A stretch of 64,000 bases of DNA from Diphasiastrum complanatum (GCA_029204225.1 MU831921.1:32890-96889), one strand, 5' to 3'; positions 45,701 through 53,534 are shown, counted from the first letter of the stretch. The notes: a model not told the origin generated them from the letters alone. Translations and numbers: made by a program.

Positions 45701-47293
45701 ATTCATCCACCATGTTCCCTATCCATATCAAAGGGTTGTAAGTAGGTAAGCATCCAAAAATCATAAACATCATATATTTTGTCAACACTTGCCCTTGCAA
45801 TTTCCAGCCGCCCCTGCCGTTTCCAGTTGTCTGGCTACTAACTTTGCTTTCTCCAAATGTGATTGTACAGATTCGGCTCCTTATATTTGAAGGGTGGCTA
45901 ATATACTTGTTGGTCAAACTCTTGCCTTTGTAGATGGATTTAAGCGTATCCCGAACTCCATATGACAATTTCACATCATGTACCTGTGCAACAGGAACTT
46001 CCCCCAAAGTTGGCTAGGCCTTCCGCTCATTTGCTTGAAACACTATCGACACTTTGATATTGATAGGTACTCCCTCTTGGTCATCGTGAAGGGCTTTCTC
46101 ACCTCCTTCGACCAACCCCCACAAATGCTTCTCCTTAAGCACCATACTGAATAGTCAATTCCTTCAAATCTTTCAACTAGCCTCTCCTCCAACACGGCTT
46201 GAATCTCCATCGCACATGTTTGGCTGTCTCTTTCTTACTACAAAGAACAATTTTCTACAAGTTTTTGCATCTCTTTACTAGTCCTCCAGGGAATGAATTC
46301 AACGTGATCTCAGTGTGTATCTAGGCCTATACACACAATGGGCCCATAACCTTTGTGAGTCAAAGGTACAGACTCGTGATGATCCAAATAAAAAGCTCAC
46401 ATGCGCGAACAAGACAACAATTCAGACACAGATTGGTCCAAAAACAGCAAATCATGTGCATTGCATTCATCATACAGGTCTAAAACGGGTTACACATCAA
46501 GAAGCCCAAAACGCCACGTGTCATTTAACTACTAACGAACTAATCCGTCGACTGTGAAGTGTGTGGATTCACAAAGAACTTTTAAAGCACTACAAACTTA
46601 TCTGAGGAAAAATGTACTTCCCTACTACATTGTCATCAAATGCCAACAGAAGAATTTGTTTCTATTATGCATAGTCTTCGACTGCCTACAAAATCTGAGC
46701 CGTTTCACCTGGAAACCAACAACGATCCACGCATATATGCTTTGCTAAAGCAACACGACCATCGGACTAGACATAATTCCTTCAGTTCAAAAAAGCAAAA
46801 CAATAGTTACAAACCAATGTTCTTGATGAAAACCCTAACATAAACGACAAGAACCATAGTTTCTTCGCAAAGAACTCTTACAACCCTTGGCCCTAAGAAA
46901 AGGCATAGAGAGAGCATATATATTGGCTTGACAGAAAATAAAAGCTTCATAGCCAGCCTAAAACATTACCTACGAGAGTAAATACATTATACAAGAGAAA
47001 GGGTTTCACAGCCTGCCTAAAAATGCATATATAGCAAGCAAATGCAAGAGAAAGGCTTCTTAGCCTGTCTGAAAAAATACACAAAGTGACTCGATACAAG
47101 AGAAAAGCTTCATAGCTTGCCTTATTTCAAGCGCCCTGCTAAGATGATCCAGTGCCGTATCAAAATCGTCAGTCCGGAGAGCTGCACAGCCGCTGTCAAA
47201 GAGCTGTTGTGCATCCTCGAGTGTGACAAGAGGAGCAGCATCGGGCTCGGAATTAGGAACCAGATCCTCTGTCGCCTCTGCGATCAACCCCAT
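28565..47293 (-). CDS. NASP: NASP-type histone chaperone (SHNi-TPR), six exons
   Basis: Joined exons 47293-47121, 43831-43671, 43426-43211, 42006-41916, 41338-41050 and 29041-28565 give 1407 nt, 468 residues plus stop, with every junction in phase. Plant NASP binds H3 (with H4) and supplies histones for nucleosome assembly in the nucleus. Visible features: a first TPR (DAQQLFDSGCAALRTDDFDT, LDHLSRALEI) continued by YGELAPELTSTYHKYGCALL; an acidic insert (GSEEELQEDEETDLE); LAWKMLDIARVI; TPR helices DYTRALEILKGLVEPDDRHL and LNFKLALAQELGGKLQEAIE; a coiled coil; and the conserved tail VTHLGVVGRGVKR with a KR-rich nuclear-signal-like segment. Length is close to the Arabidopsis protein (about 490). 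Intron 1 has a GC donor; the others are GT-AG. Intron 5 is 12,008 bp of nested retroelements. Confidence 0.92.
29060..30270. other. NASP intron 5, left part: nothing recognised
   Basis: AT-rich intronic sequence with no coding signal. I looked here for a 5' LTR matching the sequence downstream of the gag ORF and saw no match by eye. Confidence 0.4.
30276..31127 (+). CDS. Intact gag-only retrotransposon ORF
   Basis: A 283-codon ATG-to-TAG frame in the middle of NASP intron 5, on the opposite strand to NASP. The core is a clear Retrotrans_gag domain (about residues 60-200): IKYDYFKGTSSDDADSYVSQ, LRKQARIWYSQVEPGRVGTW, LKDTFLNQFREIGYKSRIL, WFLAGLPPKIDRY. There is no zinc knuckle. Instead it ends with an acidic Ser/Asp/Glu run and a basic KKNKRRTKRKDEF tail. 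No pol follows; an LTR-like repeat begins directly after the stop. It may be a non-autonomous gag-only element (TR-GAG type), a 5' gag left after deletion, or an expressed gag relic. The open frame is notable, given that its neighbours are full of stops. Confidence 0.8.
   Translation: MSDGESRLERYRKLREEFLRRQSKSTSRRNLDEITAQLLELLISLGMEGPAARFTSISKIKYDYFKGTSSDDADSYVSQFESIANANNEGTDVDKLRIFPGLLRKQARIWYSQVEPGRVGTWYLLKDTFLNQFREIGYKSRILGRLNNVQKKSKESLRKYTRKVKNLIGKLTDVYPVDMQIEWFLAGLPPKIDRYCRQGDMNSLAAVIASAENFETSKLARKRRSTKKSRKSKTDSSDSDDDSDSDSSSSSSSSESESSDSSESDADKGEKKNKRRTKRKDEF
31128..32340 (+). mobile_element. LTR-like repeat family, copy B
   Basis: Starts right after the gag stop with AGATTGTCCACACAATCCC and is colinear with the inverted copy at 55060-56155 over about 1.1 kb, with high similarity by eye. 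It is more distantly colinear with copy A. Matching words include AATCAGAGGCCCTCAAATC (as reverse complement) and GGATATTATCTCTTGTTCCC. Non-coding. Probably the 3' terminal region of the gag-only element. Confidence 0.6.
32350..33690. other. NASP intron 5: unassigned AT-rich sequence
   Basis: No reading frame or repeat assigned. A TATAAATAGGG word at about 33601, followed about 95 bases later by a long CT tract, looks promoter-like but has no linked gene on the plus strand. Confidence 0.35.
33696..33750 (+). repeat. (CT)n microsatellite
   Basis: About 55 bases of perfect CT dinucleotides, in sense to the plus strand. Confidence 0.98.
33859..33878 (+). repeat. (CA)n microsatellite
   Basis: About ten CA units lying exactly where the minus-strand Copia reverse transcriptase reading breaks off (KGYAQKEGLD then Cys-Val repeats). 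Confidence 0.95.
33880..34061 (-). pseudogene. Copia reverse transcriptase, N-terminal stub
   Basis: Reads EYDSILKNDTWDLVKLPKGK, then GCKWVYRTKYKSDGSIEKHK and ARLVAKGYAQKEGLD, the first blocks of a Copia RT. The catalytic YVDD part is absent, because the reading runs into a (TG)n microsatellite. Confidence 0.85.
34180..35232 (-). pseudogene. Copia integrase core and C-terminal region
   Basis: All three catalytic acidic residues are visible: HSDLWGP, RSDGGGEF and NSVAERKNRT, with FIDDFSRKIWIYFLK between the first two. A stop near 34651 separates the core from FGCTAYAHIPKYNRKKLDVK and the SRDVIFEED motif of the C-terminal part. The order is normal for Copia. Confidence 0.88.
35154..35435 (-). 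pseudogene. Copia GAG-pre-integrase zinc domain
   Basis: LWHERYGHLGYQSM followed by CEACAMGKQ gives the H-H-C-C zinc-binding module that precedes the integrase core. It overlaps the core in a different frame, so at least one frameshift separates them. Confidence 0.85.
35440..35760 (-). pseudogene. Copia protease region
   Basis: The minus strand reads GGWYIDSGASKHMTPHRDWF, with the active-site DSG, and then NVLYVPGLAKNLLSV, both standard in Copia proteases. One stop in the middle. Confidence 0.8.
35789..36121 (-). pseudogene. Copia gag zinc knuckle
   Basis: GNCNYCGKYGHFAFECRKKL has the canonical CX2CX4HX4C spacing, preceded by a Lys-rich basic segment. Confidence 0.88.
36229..36681 (-). pseudogene. 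Copia gag N-terminal domain
   Basis: Starts at ATG 36679-36681 (MASLAESMRSEASRLDGTNF). It continues with FSIWKFKIKNILEDKECW and VDAWHILCALYETTSTTRFL, a DUF4219/UBN2-type gag. It loses frame after about 125 residues (RMETG). Confidence 0.85.
37092..37104 (-). promoter_or_regulatory. Copia primer-binding site, one mismatch at start
   Basis: Minus strand AGGTATCAGAGTA next to the LTR end GTCA; compare TGGTATCAGAGCC. Confidence 0.65.
37105..37520 (-). mobile_element. 5' LTR of the second Copia
   Basis: In element orientation it runs from TGTTATAAATGTG to AATTTGTCA, with TG...CA ends and 416 bp. The inner end is set by the primer-binding site, the outer end by resumption of chromovirus pol at 37521. 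Confidence 0.7.
37521..38230 (+). pseudogene. Chromovirus (Ty3/gypsy) reverse transcriptase
   Basis: The first part reads KLRHEFSDIFPDQLPKGLAP and VEHGIKLLPGS, the entry of a gypsy RT. After frame damage at 37750-37880 come GYREIQIKTKDVPKTWFTIR, FLVLSFGLTIVPPTFQQMMN, FVRPYLGKFVIVYLDDILIY and EHEQHLKTVLRLLRQEKLYA. The catalytic LDD is present, but stops and frameshifts remain. Same element as the integrase and LTR pieces at 38690-40752, interrupted at its left side by the Copia. Confidence 0.88.
38420..38790 (+). pseudogene. Chromovirus RNase H joined to integrase C-part by deletion
   Basis: PYVLETDASHFVVRASLY is the RNase H start (YALETDAS type), followed by GGLVGFESKKLDPTQRRYST. Soon after, another frame reads MVGFAYNNAKHSATSYSPFM and LMYGF, which is late integrase. 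The zinc domain and most of the integrase core between them are missing, so an internal deletion has joined the two. Confidence 0.75.
38800..39325. mobile_element. Non-coding insertion in chromovirus integrase
   Basis: About 500 bp interrupts the integrase text between LMYGF and MNATVDFLQDMQGML. The left edge is rich in GGTTCGAACCGATTCAACTGG-like words, and the right edge has AACTCAAACCGGCTCTGAAC and GATTCGAACAATTCAAACC, giving imperfect inverted ends. No coding capacity. Perhaps a MITE; exact edges and target duplication not resolved. Confidence 0.4.
39326..39890 (+). pseudogene. Chromovirus integrase tail and chromodomain
   Basis: NATVDFLQDMQGMLRVAQDN and QPLVFLEGDWVYLRIPKDSK lead, after a frameshift, to AYQLDLLRGIKVHPMFPVRR and LKERLGVEDGLS. 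Two further shifted pieces read DVRQHGLKNQQVTEYLV and RWKGSSDDEETLDRDSQNF, the recognisable chromodomain core (YLV-WKG). Chromodomains direct these elements to heterochromatin. This places the element in the chromovirus branch of Ty3/gypsy. Confidence 0.82.
40149..40153 (+). repeat. TRIM target-site duplication, left
   Basis: AGGAG, matched by AGGAG at 40565-40569. Confidence 0.93.
40154..40297 (-). mobile_element. TRIM 3' LTR
   Basis: In element orientation TGCTGGAATATC...GATTTCTAACA, 144 bp. The B-box position reads GGTTAGAATCC here, with one change from the other LTR. Confidence 0.93.
40183..40255 (-). other. tRNA-like sequence in TRIM 3' LTR
   Basis: Same 73-nt structure as 40450-40522, but with the B box damaged (GGTTAGAATCC instead of GGTTCGAATCC) and one acceptor-stem change. 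Confidence 0.75.
40408..40420 (-). promoter_or_regulatory. TRIM primer-binding site
   Basis: TGGTATCAGAGCC on the minus strand, starting at the first base after the LTR. Confidence 0.95.
40421..40564 (-). mobile_element. TRIM 5' LTR
   Basis: In element orientation TGTTGGAATATC...GATTTCTAACA, 144 bp, with the intact tRNA-like sequence at 40450-40522. Confidence 0.94.
40450..40522 (-). other. tRNA-like sequence in TRIM 5' LTR
   Basis: The minus strand starts GGGCGGATAGCTCAGTGG. A seven-pair acceptor stem can form between GGGCGGA and TCTGTCC (two G-U pairs), followed by discriminator A. The D arm is GCTC-AGTGGTA-GAGC, and the T arm is CTGGG-TTCGAAT-CCTAG. A box (TAGCTCAGTGG) and B box (GGTTCGAATCC) match the Pol III consensus. 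The anticodon arm is irregular (TCCCA/TGAGG with a mismatch), so I do not assign an amino acid or call it a working tRNA. Confidence 0.8.
40565..40569 (+). repeat. TRIM target-site duplication, right
   Basis: AGGAG, identical to 40149-40153. Confidence 0.93.
41050..41338 (-). CDS. NASP: NASP exon 5
   Basis: Acceptor TTTGCTAG|AAACTTTA. Encodes LNFKLALAQELGGKLQEAIE, CLKAASVCKARLQRL, a Gln/Glu-rich linker and the coiled coil IKEIEQLLVDLREK. Ends GAGAAG|GTTAGA in phase 0. Confidence 0.92.
41916..42006 (-). CDS. NASP: NASP exon 4
   Basis: Acceptor AATGCAG|AGGACTTT. Encodes DFQTSFEDYTRALEILKGLV and EPDDRHLAE. Ends GAACT|GTATCC in phase 2, which joins exon 5 to give AELNF, as in other plant NASP proteins. 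The acceptor region is tandemly duplicated just upstream of the gene-sense acceptor (42127-42250). Confidence 0.88.
42005..42250 (+). repeat. Tandem duplication spanning the NASP exon 4 acceptor
   Basis: Copy 1 (about 42005-42122) and copy 2 (about 42127-42250) share GCATTGA, ATCA-GAGCAA-like and GGACAACTAAACAAG blocks in order. The end of intron 3 is thus present twice; in the outer copy the acceptor reads AATGCCGAG instead of AATGCAG. Confidence 0.7.
42300..42586 (+). repeat. 140-bp tandem duplication in NASP intron 3
   Basis: AAGGAAAAGTGCACCAGTCT begins at 42301 and again at 42441. The copies are almost identical through CCAATTGATTGCTAATTTG, so the duplication is recent. Confidence 0.92.
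43211..43426 (-). CDS. NASP: NASP exon 3 (acidic region)
   Basis: Acceptor ATCACAG|ATTTTTTG. Carries the acidic histone-binding insert and LAWKMLDIARVIHEK. Ends AAAG|GTAAAA in phase 1. Confidence 0.93.
43671..43831 (-). CDS. NASP: NASP exon 2
   Basis: Acceptor TTGCAG|GGTACAAC. Encodes VQHYGELAPELTSTYHKYGC and a linker to KTAVDE, ending GAAG|GTGCTT in phase 1. Confidence 0.92.
44430..46010 (-). pseudogene. Third Copia, heavily degraded, in NASP intron 1
   Basis: From right to left on the minus strand come a degraded gag frame (45675-46007) and a gag zinc-knuckle remnant at 45412-45690 (RRAVVCYHFNSPGHC). Later text near 44700-44760 (VGFLWDIPTIHLDTRYLF) resembles the VGY-x-KGYR motif of Copia integrase. 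Acidic/basic runs typical of the integrase-RT linker follow at 44550-44700. Frames are broken everywhere; RT and LTRs were not found. Confidence 0.55.
46020..46930. other. NASP intron 1: unassigned sequence
   Basis: No transposon domain or gene recognised between the degraded Copia and the tandem repeats next to exon 1. Confidence 0.4.
46935..47128 (-). repeat. Four imperfect repeats covering the NASP intron 1 donor
   Basis: Reading on the minus strand from the exon 1 end, units of roughly 50-57 bp begin AAGGCAAGCTATGAAGC, AGACAGGCTAAGAAGCC, AGGCAGGCTGTGAAACC and AGGCTGGCTATGAAGC. Each continues with CTTTTCTCTTG-like text. The first carries the GC splice donor. Confidence 0.7.
47121..47293 (-). 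CDS. NASP: NASP exon 1
   Basis: Starts at ATG 47291-47293 (MGLIAEATEDLV); the open frame extends upstream only through a serine/phenylalanine-rich segment without an ATG, so this is the natural start. It ends in phase 2 at AAG|GCAAGC, a GC donor. No GT donor nearby gives the right phase for exon 2. Confidence 0.9.
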
Positions 47294-47500
47294 CCTTGCT
47301 CCGCTGATCGATCGATCGATCGATCGAAGAAAATTTAAAAAAAAAAGGCAGAGGAAAGGCGAGAAAGAGAGGAAAAGAAAACAGGGAAACAGACGAGGAG
47401 AAGCGCGCGAAAGAAGAGAGCGGAACTCCAATACTTTATTAAATTCAATTGAATTTCAAACTTTGGCCACTGCCCTTGATTTTTAAGACAAACCCTAACC
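47291..47500 (-). promoter_or_regulatory. NASP 5' UTR and proximal promoter
   Basis: Directly upstream of the start codon is a purine/pyrimidine-biased leader with GATCGATCGATCGATCGA (47308-47325) and CTTTCC/TCTCC-rich sequence in sense to the gene, typical of a plant 5' UTR. No convincing TATA box; transcription start not defined. Confidence 0.4.
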
Positions 47501-49200
47501 TGGCCTTGCCCCCCTCAAGTCATACCTTCCACCCTGAGGGCTGGTGCGCAGCTCGGACCGCGCGCAATGCCCCTGGGGAATAAGCCTTCCCCCTTCGTAA
47601 TCTCACAAATGTGACTTTTTTTTAGCTTTGTCACGATATTGAAAAGCTGCTACTCTGATGACTTCCTAAACGCTAAGGGTGTCACTTTTAGTTGAGTTTC
47701 AGCTTTAAAATGAGGAACTTCTTTTTATTTTTCAAGGATGCAGTTTTGTTGTTGTTTCTTCATCAATTCAAATGTACTACTTAAGGCAAAGCTTCTCCTG
47801 ATTATTTATTTTTTATAGTTAATTTTTCTACTTAGTCTAGAGAAATTGGTAGAATCTTTATGCATAACAACAAGTGATTGGTTATCATGTAGTGCATGCA
47901 CCAGGTGGAAGGTACGTGCGTTGTATGACAAGCAAACATTGATTGTCCACGTGAAGGTTTTATGCTTAGTTCTGAATCACTCATTGATTGTTCACAATTC
48001 GATGTTGGTTCAAATATTCACATAAATGCATGTAATTATGTTTCTAAAAATGGTTTTAAATACTTTCTGCATTACCTGTTATTGGATCTATTTTAGTTCA
48101 TGATTTACATCAGTTGGTTTTGAGTAATTAGCTTACTATTGTAAGTTTTACTTAGCTATTGGGTAGCTTAATTCATTTTTGTCGTTCTACGGTATTATTT
48201 TAAATACTTTGATCTTCTTGTATGATCATGGGTTTTCCCATCATTTTTAAAAAGTAGGGATATTATTATTGTTTTAAATCATGTTTTTGGTGTTGGGAAG
48301 GCCTTGAGTCTTGCAACCAATTGGGTGAGTATTGAAAGTTTAATACCACAAGTCCTAGTATTACACTTTTTGAAAAATTTGATAACACTCAAGTACCAAT
48401 ATAAGCATGTTAACAAATTGGTGGCTTATATCAACCAGCCTAGGTTTTGTAAGGGTGATACGAGCTAAGTATAAACTTGGGATTTTATTTTTATTTGAAA
48501 CCATGTTTCTTTTGGAGGATAAGATGCATTCAATAAAAACATGACCATTTTAAATGCAATATGCATATGATTTGAAAGCCAATATTTTGTTGGTGCCCAT
48601 GAATGTATTAGGGGCACCACGAATAAACTTTTCTAAATATGTAAGTTTTGGATAAGCATAAACATTCTTGAGGTGAGGTCCACCTGTACTATGTATACAT
48701 TGGTGGGAGAGTCATTTATCATTCATTTAATCTACCTCGGGAGTTGGTGATGTAATATGCACATGCATAGCCAAGATAAATCTCTAGCCATGGTAATTGT
48801 GCTAGAGCCAAGAGTGATAGCAAGTGGTATGAGACATTCAAAATCATTGCGTGATTAGGTTGTTCCATCTCAAAAACTCCGATGAACAAAAGTTTTGTAA
48901 TAGTCGGTATCAAAGCCATCAATTTTTTTGTACAAAATGCCACCTAGGATGGTGGTTGAACAGATGTTGTCACATCCCTCTTGCTTGTCTTTGATCATAT
49001 GGGTGTGGGGAGGAGATCCATCCTCTTTCATTACCATGTCTTGTGACTTCTTGCTTGTATTGCTCCATTGTACGTGGGGTGTGAACAAATTCTCTTGTTT
49101 TACTCCTCCACAATGGTTATCCATGTAGCAAAAGCTCCTCCTCCTACCTATTTGTTGTGGATCCGCCTTAAGTTGTTTTTGGACAAAATTTTACCGTTTC
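47500..49200. other. Intergenic, no gene recognised
   Basis: AT-rich sequence. Frames near 48870-49124 on the minus strand are open for about 80 codons but show no motif I know. Confidence 0.4.
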
Positions 49201-49229
49201 TCTTATAGTCTTTGTACATATTCTCTCTT

Positions 49230-50850
49230 GTAGTTTTGGAGCCACTAGTAGAGGGGATTCGGTACCATCACCCTCAAACCCACCTACAATTGATATTGTG
49301 AATATGGTATTAGTGACTGATTTGCGACGACAACAAATTGTCGACATGAATGAAAAGCATGAAAACCAATGGACATTCCATTTTTACATGCACAGTTTAC
49401 CTTATGGCACCTAGATTGCTACTACAATGATGTTATACATGCTAAGGCCGCATATACACAATGGTAGGATTTTAAGGATAAGTCTAATGCATCAAGCACT
49501 TTGGATGAATTTCAAGAAACTCTCAAGGTCAACAAAATTTCGGTCTTGGATGATTTTGAGCAATATCATCAATTTGCAACTATGCATATAGGGACTAGAC
49601 CCCTAGATGTCGTTTTGGAAGATTTTCAATAATTTGTGTCTATTCTTTAGCACGGTTCACCAATATCGGTTAGACTCAAATGTCGAAAAACTGATTCCAC
49701 TGCGAACCCTTTTGTCATAGCCTACAGGAATTTTGACCAAAGCCTACAGATTTTTACTAGCACTCGAACATGGTTTGTAGTAATACATGACATCATCAAT
49801 AGGGAGTCAATGCAAGTCATAGCCTACATTTTCTAATCTACAATCTTCAACACTCTCAAGTTTGCATGTTTAGTGGCAATCTTGAGTAGAAAAGCCTCTT
49901 CACTTCATGACCTATAGATTTGGACATAGTCTAGAAAATTGAACGTGATCTTGCACAAAGCTATTGTTGATATTGTCTCCTCTTGACATTTTGCATGAGC
50001 TTACATCAAGAAGAGCCCAAACTCATGAGAGCAATATTGGGTCTCTCAAGAATCCTTCGTGGCACCCAACTCAAAATGGGACATTCAATATCTTGAGCCC
50101 TATCTCACGTAACTATTTGGCATCCAATGTGGCACACCACTTGCAAGTTAACGAGTCTTCGTCAGCTTTCTTTCATGATCTCTAGCTTGATGCCCATGTC
50201 AAATTGACCTTATGTCCACTACATGGTCCTTCACTCAAGATTGTCTCCACACCTTGGGTCAAAAGCCTGACAATCTTGAGTCCATCAAGACTCACACATG
50301 GCTATCAACTATTTTGTTGGTTGTGATCTAAAGGATTACGATCTACTATTATGCTTGTATACATTTTTTCACGCGTCTTTCAAATCTAATTGTCTATAAT
50401 ATATGTTAAAGAATTCATTCTCTTCAATTTTGTTTAAACAATGAATTATTTACATCAATTTTGATAAGAATCTTATTTATTTCTAGTTTAATTTAGCCTA
50501 AGTCTGATCATTTGCATTGACAAGTTTTACAAAAATTCTCAGCTTTGTGTTAGATATCTTCTAAATGTTGCTACCTTTTGAAAGTGGATCACAAAATAAC
50601 TATGTTATATTTTACAAATGATACTTCTATATTTTAAAAAAATGAATTCTTTCTTTTAAATGTCAATGAGCATGGAAAGGGTATAGAGAGTGAAGTGATT
50701 CGTTCAATATTGGCTGATGATGGAAAAGAAGATTTCACGGAGCTAGTAGTGAAGGGCACATAGAAGAATTTGTATGTGCTAAAATTGGAGGATGGCTACA
50801 TGAAAATCCACTTGTGCTAAGACAAACCGATTATAGACTATTTTTGGCTA
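49230..50850 (+). other. Degraded reading frames, probably retroelement debris
   Basis: Around 49250-49420 the plus strand reads SNPPTIDIVNMVLVTDLRRQ and QIVDMNEKHENQW, then after a frame change TLDEFQETLKVNKISVLDDF, which has the feel of a gag protein. Near 50650-50760 another short open piece reads GKGIESEVIRSILADDGKED. No domain can be named. The remainder, 50860-51390, is featureless. Confidence 0.3.
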
Positions 50851-51394
50851 AACCTTGGTGACTAAAACTAGCTTTTTTATTTCTCCAAACTTAGCAATAT
50901 TTATTTTTGAATTTGAGATTTATTGTCGAGACTTTATGCTTAACATAATCACTAGCTAGGTTAATGATTTGTCTTAATTTAGTTCTTCTTTGTTGTCATT
51001 AAAAAAAATTGAGGATGTATTTGTTATTAATTTTCTTTTTGCTTTGAGATTGGTTTTCTTCAAACATCAAATATTAGCTTAGACCTAAATTTTTTAGAGC
51101 ATAAAACTGTGTGTTCCTTGTGTGATTAATTGTTTGATGAAAGATGAGGTAGAACTCTCAACGAAAAAGAAAAAATTACCATCTTTGGAAAAAATTTAGT
51201 CTCAACTTTACAAAAAAAAAAAGTAGGAAGATGCTAAGACCATCGAAACATCAATCATCTCTCAAAAAGAGATGTTTTATTCAAGATTTAATGTAAAGTA
51301 TGATTTGGACCTCAAGCTAGAATCACATAGAAAGAAGAGAATGTCATGTTGAAACTCACTAGGGGCCATAACTAAAATAATCATGATCATGGAT

Positions 51395-51950
51395 GTAAAG
51401 ATCGCCAAGCGAAGATCCTGTAGATCCTGTTGCATGCGCCAAAAGGACTACTATGGAGCCAAGCCACTCCCACCCAGATTAGATAATAGGCAGAGACTCA
51501 TCAGTGTACCTCGTAGGTTGTGTGCGTACTTTGGTTGATCTTCTTGGAGGTGGTGTAAGGATCGCTTAGTGAAGATTCGACTAGATCCTGTTGCATGCAA
51601 CCAAAAGGACACCTGTGGAGCAAAACCACCAACCAACAAGAAATGGCAGGTCAATACCCTAACCACTTCAACCCCATGCCATGGTGAATGAATGCAAGAG
51701 ACGGAGGAGATCATGGCTCATAGATCATAAAATCCAATAGGTAAATGGGCGAGTTTCAACTAGTATATATTCTCTCCCATGAGGAGAAAATATTCCTCTT
51801 AGGATTCCCATGCAACATGAATAAGCAATTGACCTCTTATTCTTGCATTATAACATTCAAATACCATGCAAGTGCTCCTATGTCCAATTATAGGTCTGGG
51901 CCCATGCAACCCATGCAATTGACCTCCTATTCTTGCATTATAACATTCAA
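51395..51950 (-). mobile_element. LTR fragment (family D, copy 2), partly duplicated
   Basis: Shares CCTGTTGCATGC, CCAACCAACAA and the GCAATTGACCTC region with 5561-5900. Its left edge occurs twice (TGTAAAGATCGCCAAGCGAA at 51395 and TGTAAGGATCGCTTAGTGAA at about 51555), and CAATTGACCTC..CTTGCATTATAACATTCAAA is also repeated at 51829 and 51917. It abuts the gypsy fragment at 51960. Confidence 0.5.
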
Positions 51951-51959
51951 ATAGGTTAT

Positions 51960-52620
51960 ATTGCATCAATAAGAGCCCATTCCCCAGTTGTGAACCACTT
52001 GCGCGATCCTCAACCAAGGTCTTCCTAGTAAAACGCGGTAGGCAGAAGGGGACTCTGGTATGTCCATCACCACAAAAGTGATTACAGACTGCATTCCCAC
52101 TATTTCATTGGGAGGTCATCAACTACACCCTTTGGTTTTACAAAGGATTGATTTGCTAATTTGATGACAAATTTTGCCGGTTTCAATCCTTGCAAACCCC
52201 ATTTCTGATACAAGGTATTGGAGATCAAATTTACTCTTGATCCTCCATCTACCAGTGCTGCTTCATCCTCAAACCTCTTGTGGTGGATTGGCAAGGTGAT
52301 GTTGTATTCTTTACTTTCCTACGCTGCCCCGATATGGAGGACGTTGCTCGTTCCTTCGTAGCTTGCACAATATAAGGGCTCTTCTGCTGTTATTTCTGTT
52401 TCTGCTTTGGCCCATTTAACTAGGATGCTCTTGGCTTGAGGTGCAATTCACAGTAAACTCACCGAGAGATAAGTTCACGTAGCTAGACAGTAAATTGGTG
52501 AGCACACCTATATGTGGGGCCTTTGGCACTTCCATATGGAACGGTAGTTCCTGATGATGCAAGTAATCGTTTTGATTTGTTCTCACTGGGGAGGCCACTG
52601 ATGGTGCTACCTCTTGCATA
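51960..52620 (-). pseudogene. Second Ty3/gypsy fragment: protease region
   Basis: AALVDGGSRVNLISNTLYQK keeps the active-site Asp (D-G-G), in contrast to the copy at 1-442. VLLGRPWLRIAQVVHNWGMG follows near 51965-52030. Frames to 52620 hold the linker before the protease. Broken by stops; pol is missing beyond 51960. Confidence 0.75.
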
Positions 52621-52939
52621 GGTTGAGGTTCCGTAGGAGATTCTCATGCTTGTGCAGCTTCCTCTTCTTGTGCTTTCTGTACCCAATGACGGACCTTATG
52701 GTATATCTATCCTTCTTCTCTCACATTCGAATATGGTCCTGCAGCTGAGGATTGGTCGTCGGCCACTAATACTGATGGCGGTGGTGATGGGGCCACTCCC
52801 TTTCATTTCTATGCTCGTGTAATTGCTAGCACTGGAACATGGGGTGTTGCTTTTCCGGTGGCGTCCTTCTTGGAACTGTTGTTAATTGTACTGTGATTAA
52901 ATCAAGGGTGCACTAGTTCCAGGTTTAACTGGACAATTC

Positions 52940-53440
52940 TTGTAGCAATGCCTGTATCCGCATTCTCTCCAAAAGGCCGTATACTGTCCCTTATAAGAAC
53001 ATTTAGCAATTCTGTGGCCTTCGCCGCAACCATAGCAGCCATAGATCCTACCTCCCTAATGTTGAGGTTGTGCAGTGTAGGTTATATAGTATTCATTGAT
53101 TGTCAGATCAACAAACGCCTCTTCCGGACTGTACCATTGTTGTTGCTCAAGTTGGAGTGGTGGTTCTTGTTCTGATGCGGCCAGATTTACATAAGACACT
53201 TGATTGTTAGTTGGCCCAGGTGGTGCAGGTAGTGCCATGGGCTATTGATTCATTGGCGCTCCATAGCACGGTGCCGCATTCAGTGCCCCTTGATGATACG
53301 GGTAGGAGGTCTTGTATTGATTCCTCTTCTGTTTTATGATCCTGGGGTTGAATGTGCAAAACACCGTTTCATATGATGAAGCATTGCACAAGTGGCAGAA
53401 CCATTGTGTCAGCTTGAGGTTTTGCTTCAACACTAGACAC
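52940..53440 (-). pseudogene. Second Ty3/gypsy fragment: gag cysteine-rich region
   Basis: FCHLCNASSYETVFC (about 53390) and IYGCYGCGEGHRIAKC with FWRECGYRHCYKNCP (about 52940-53050) are cysteine clusters. CYGCGEGHRIAKC has CX2CX3HX4C spacing, the same as in the element at 728-1126. One stop separates the frames at 53239. The two fragments are probably members of one lineage. Confidence 0.7.
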
Positions 53441-53532
53441 TCTTTTTGTAGAAAGCAAGAGCCAAGTCACCAAGATCTAGTTATCAATCAATCTCCACAA
53501 GAAACAAGAGAGAAGAGGCTGGGCGCCCAACT

Positions 53533-53534
<2 letters not shown>

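Noticed and set aside
47060-47290. NASP exon 1 continuing past 47121 as RQAMKLFSCIESLC
   Set aside because: These residues lie in the tandem-repeat unit of intron 1; the GC donor at 47120 restores the conserved reading with exon 2.
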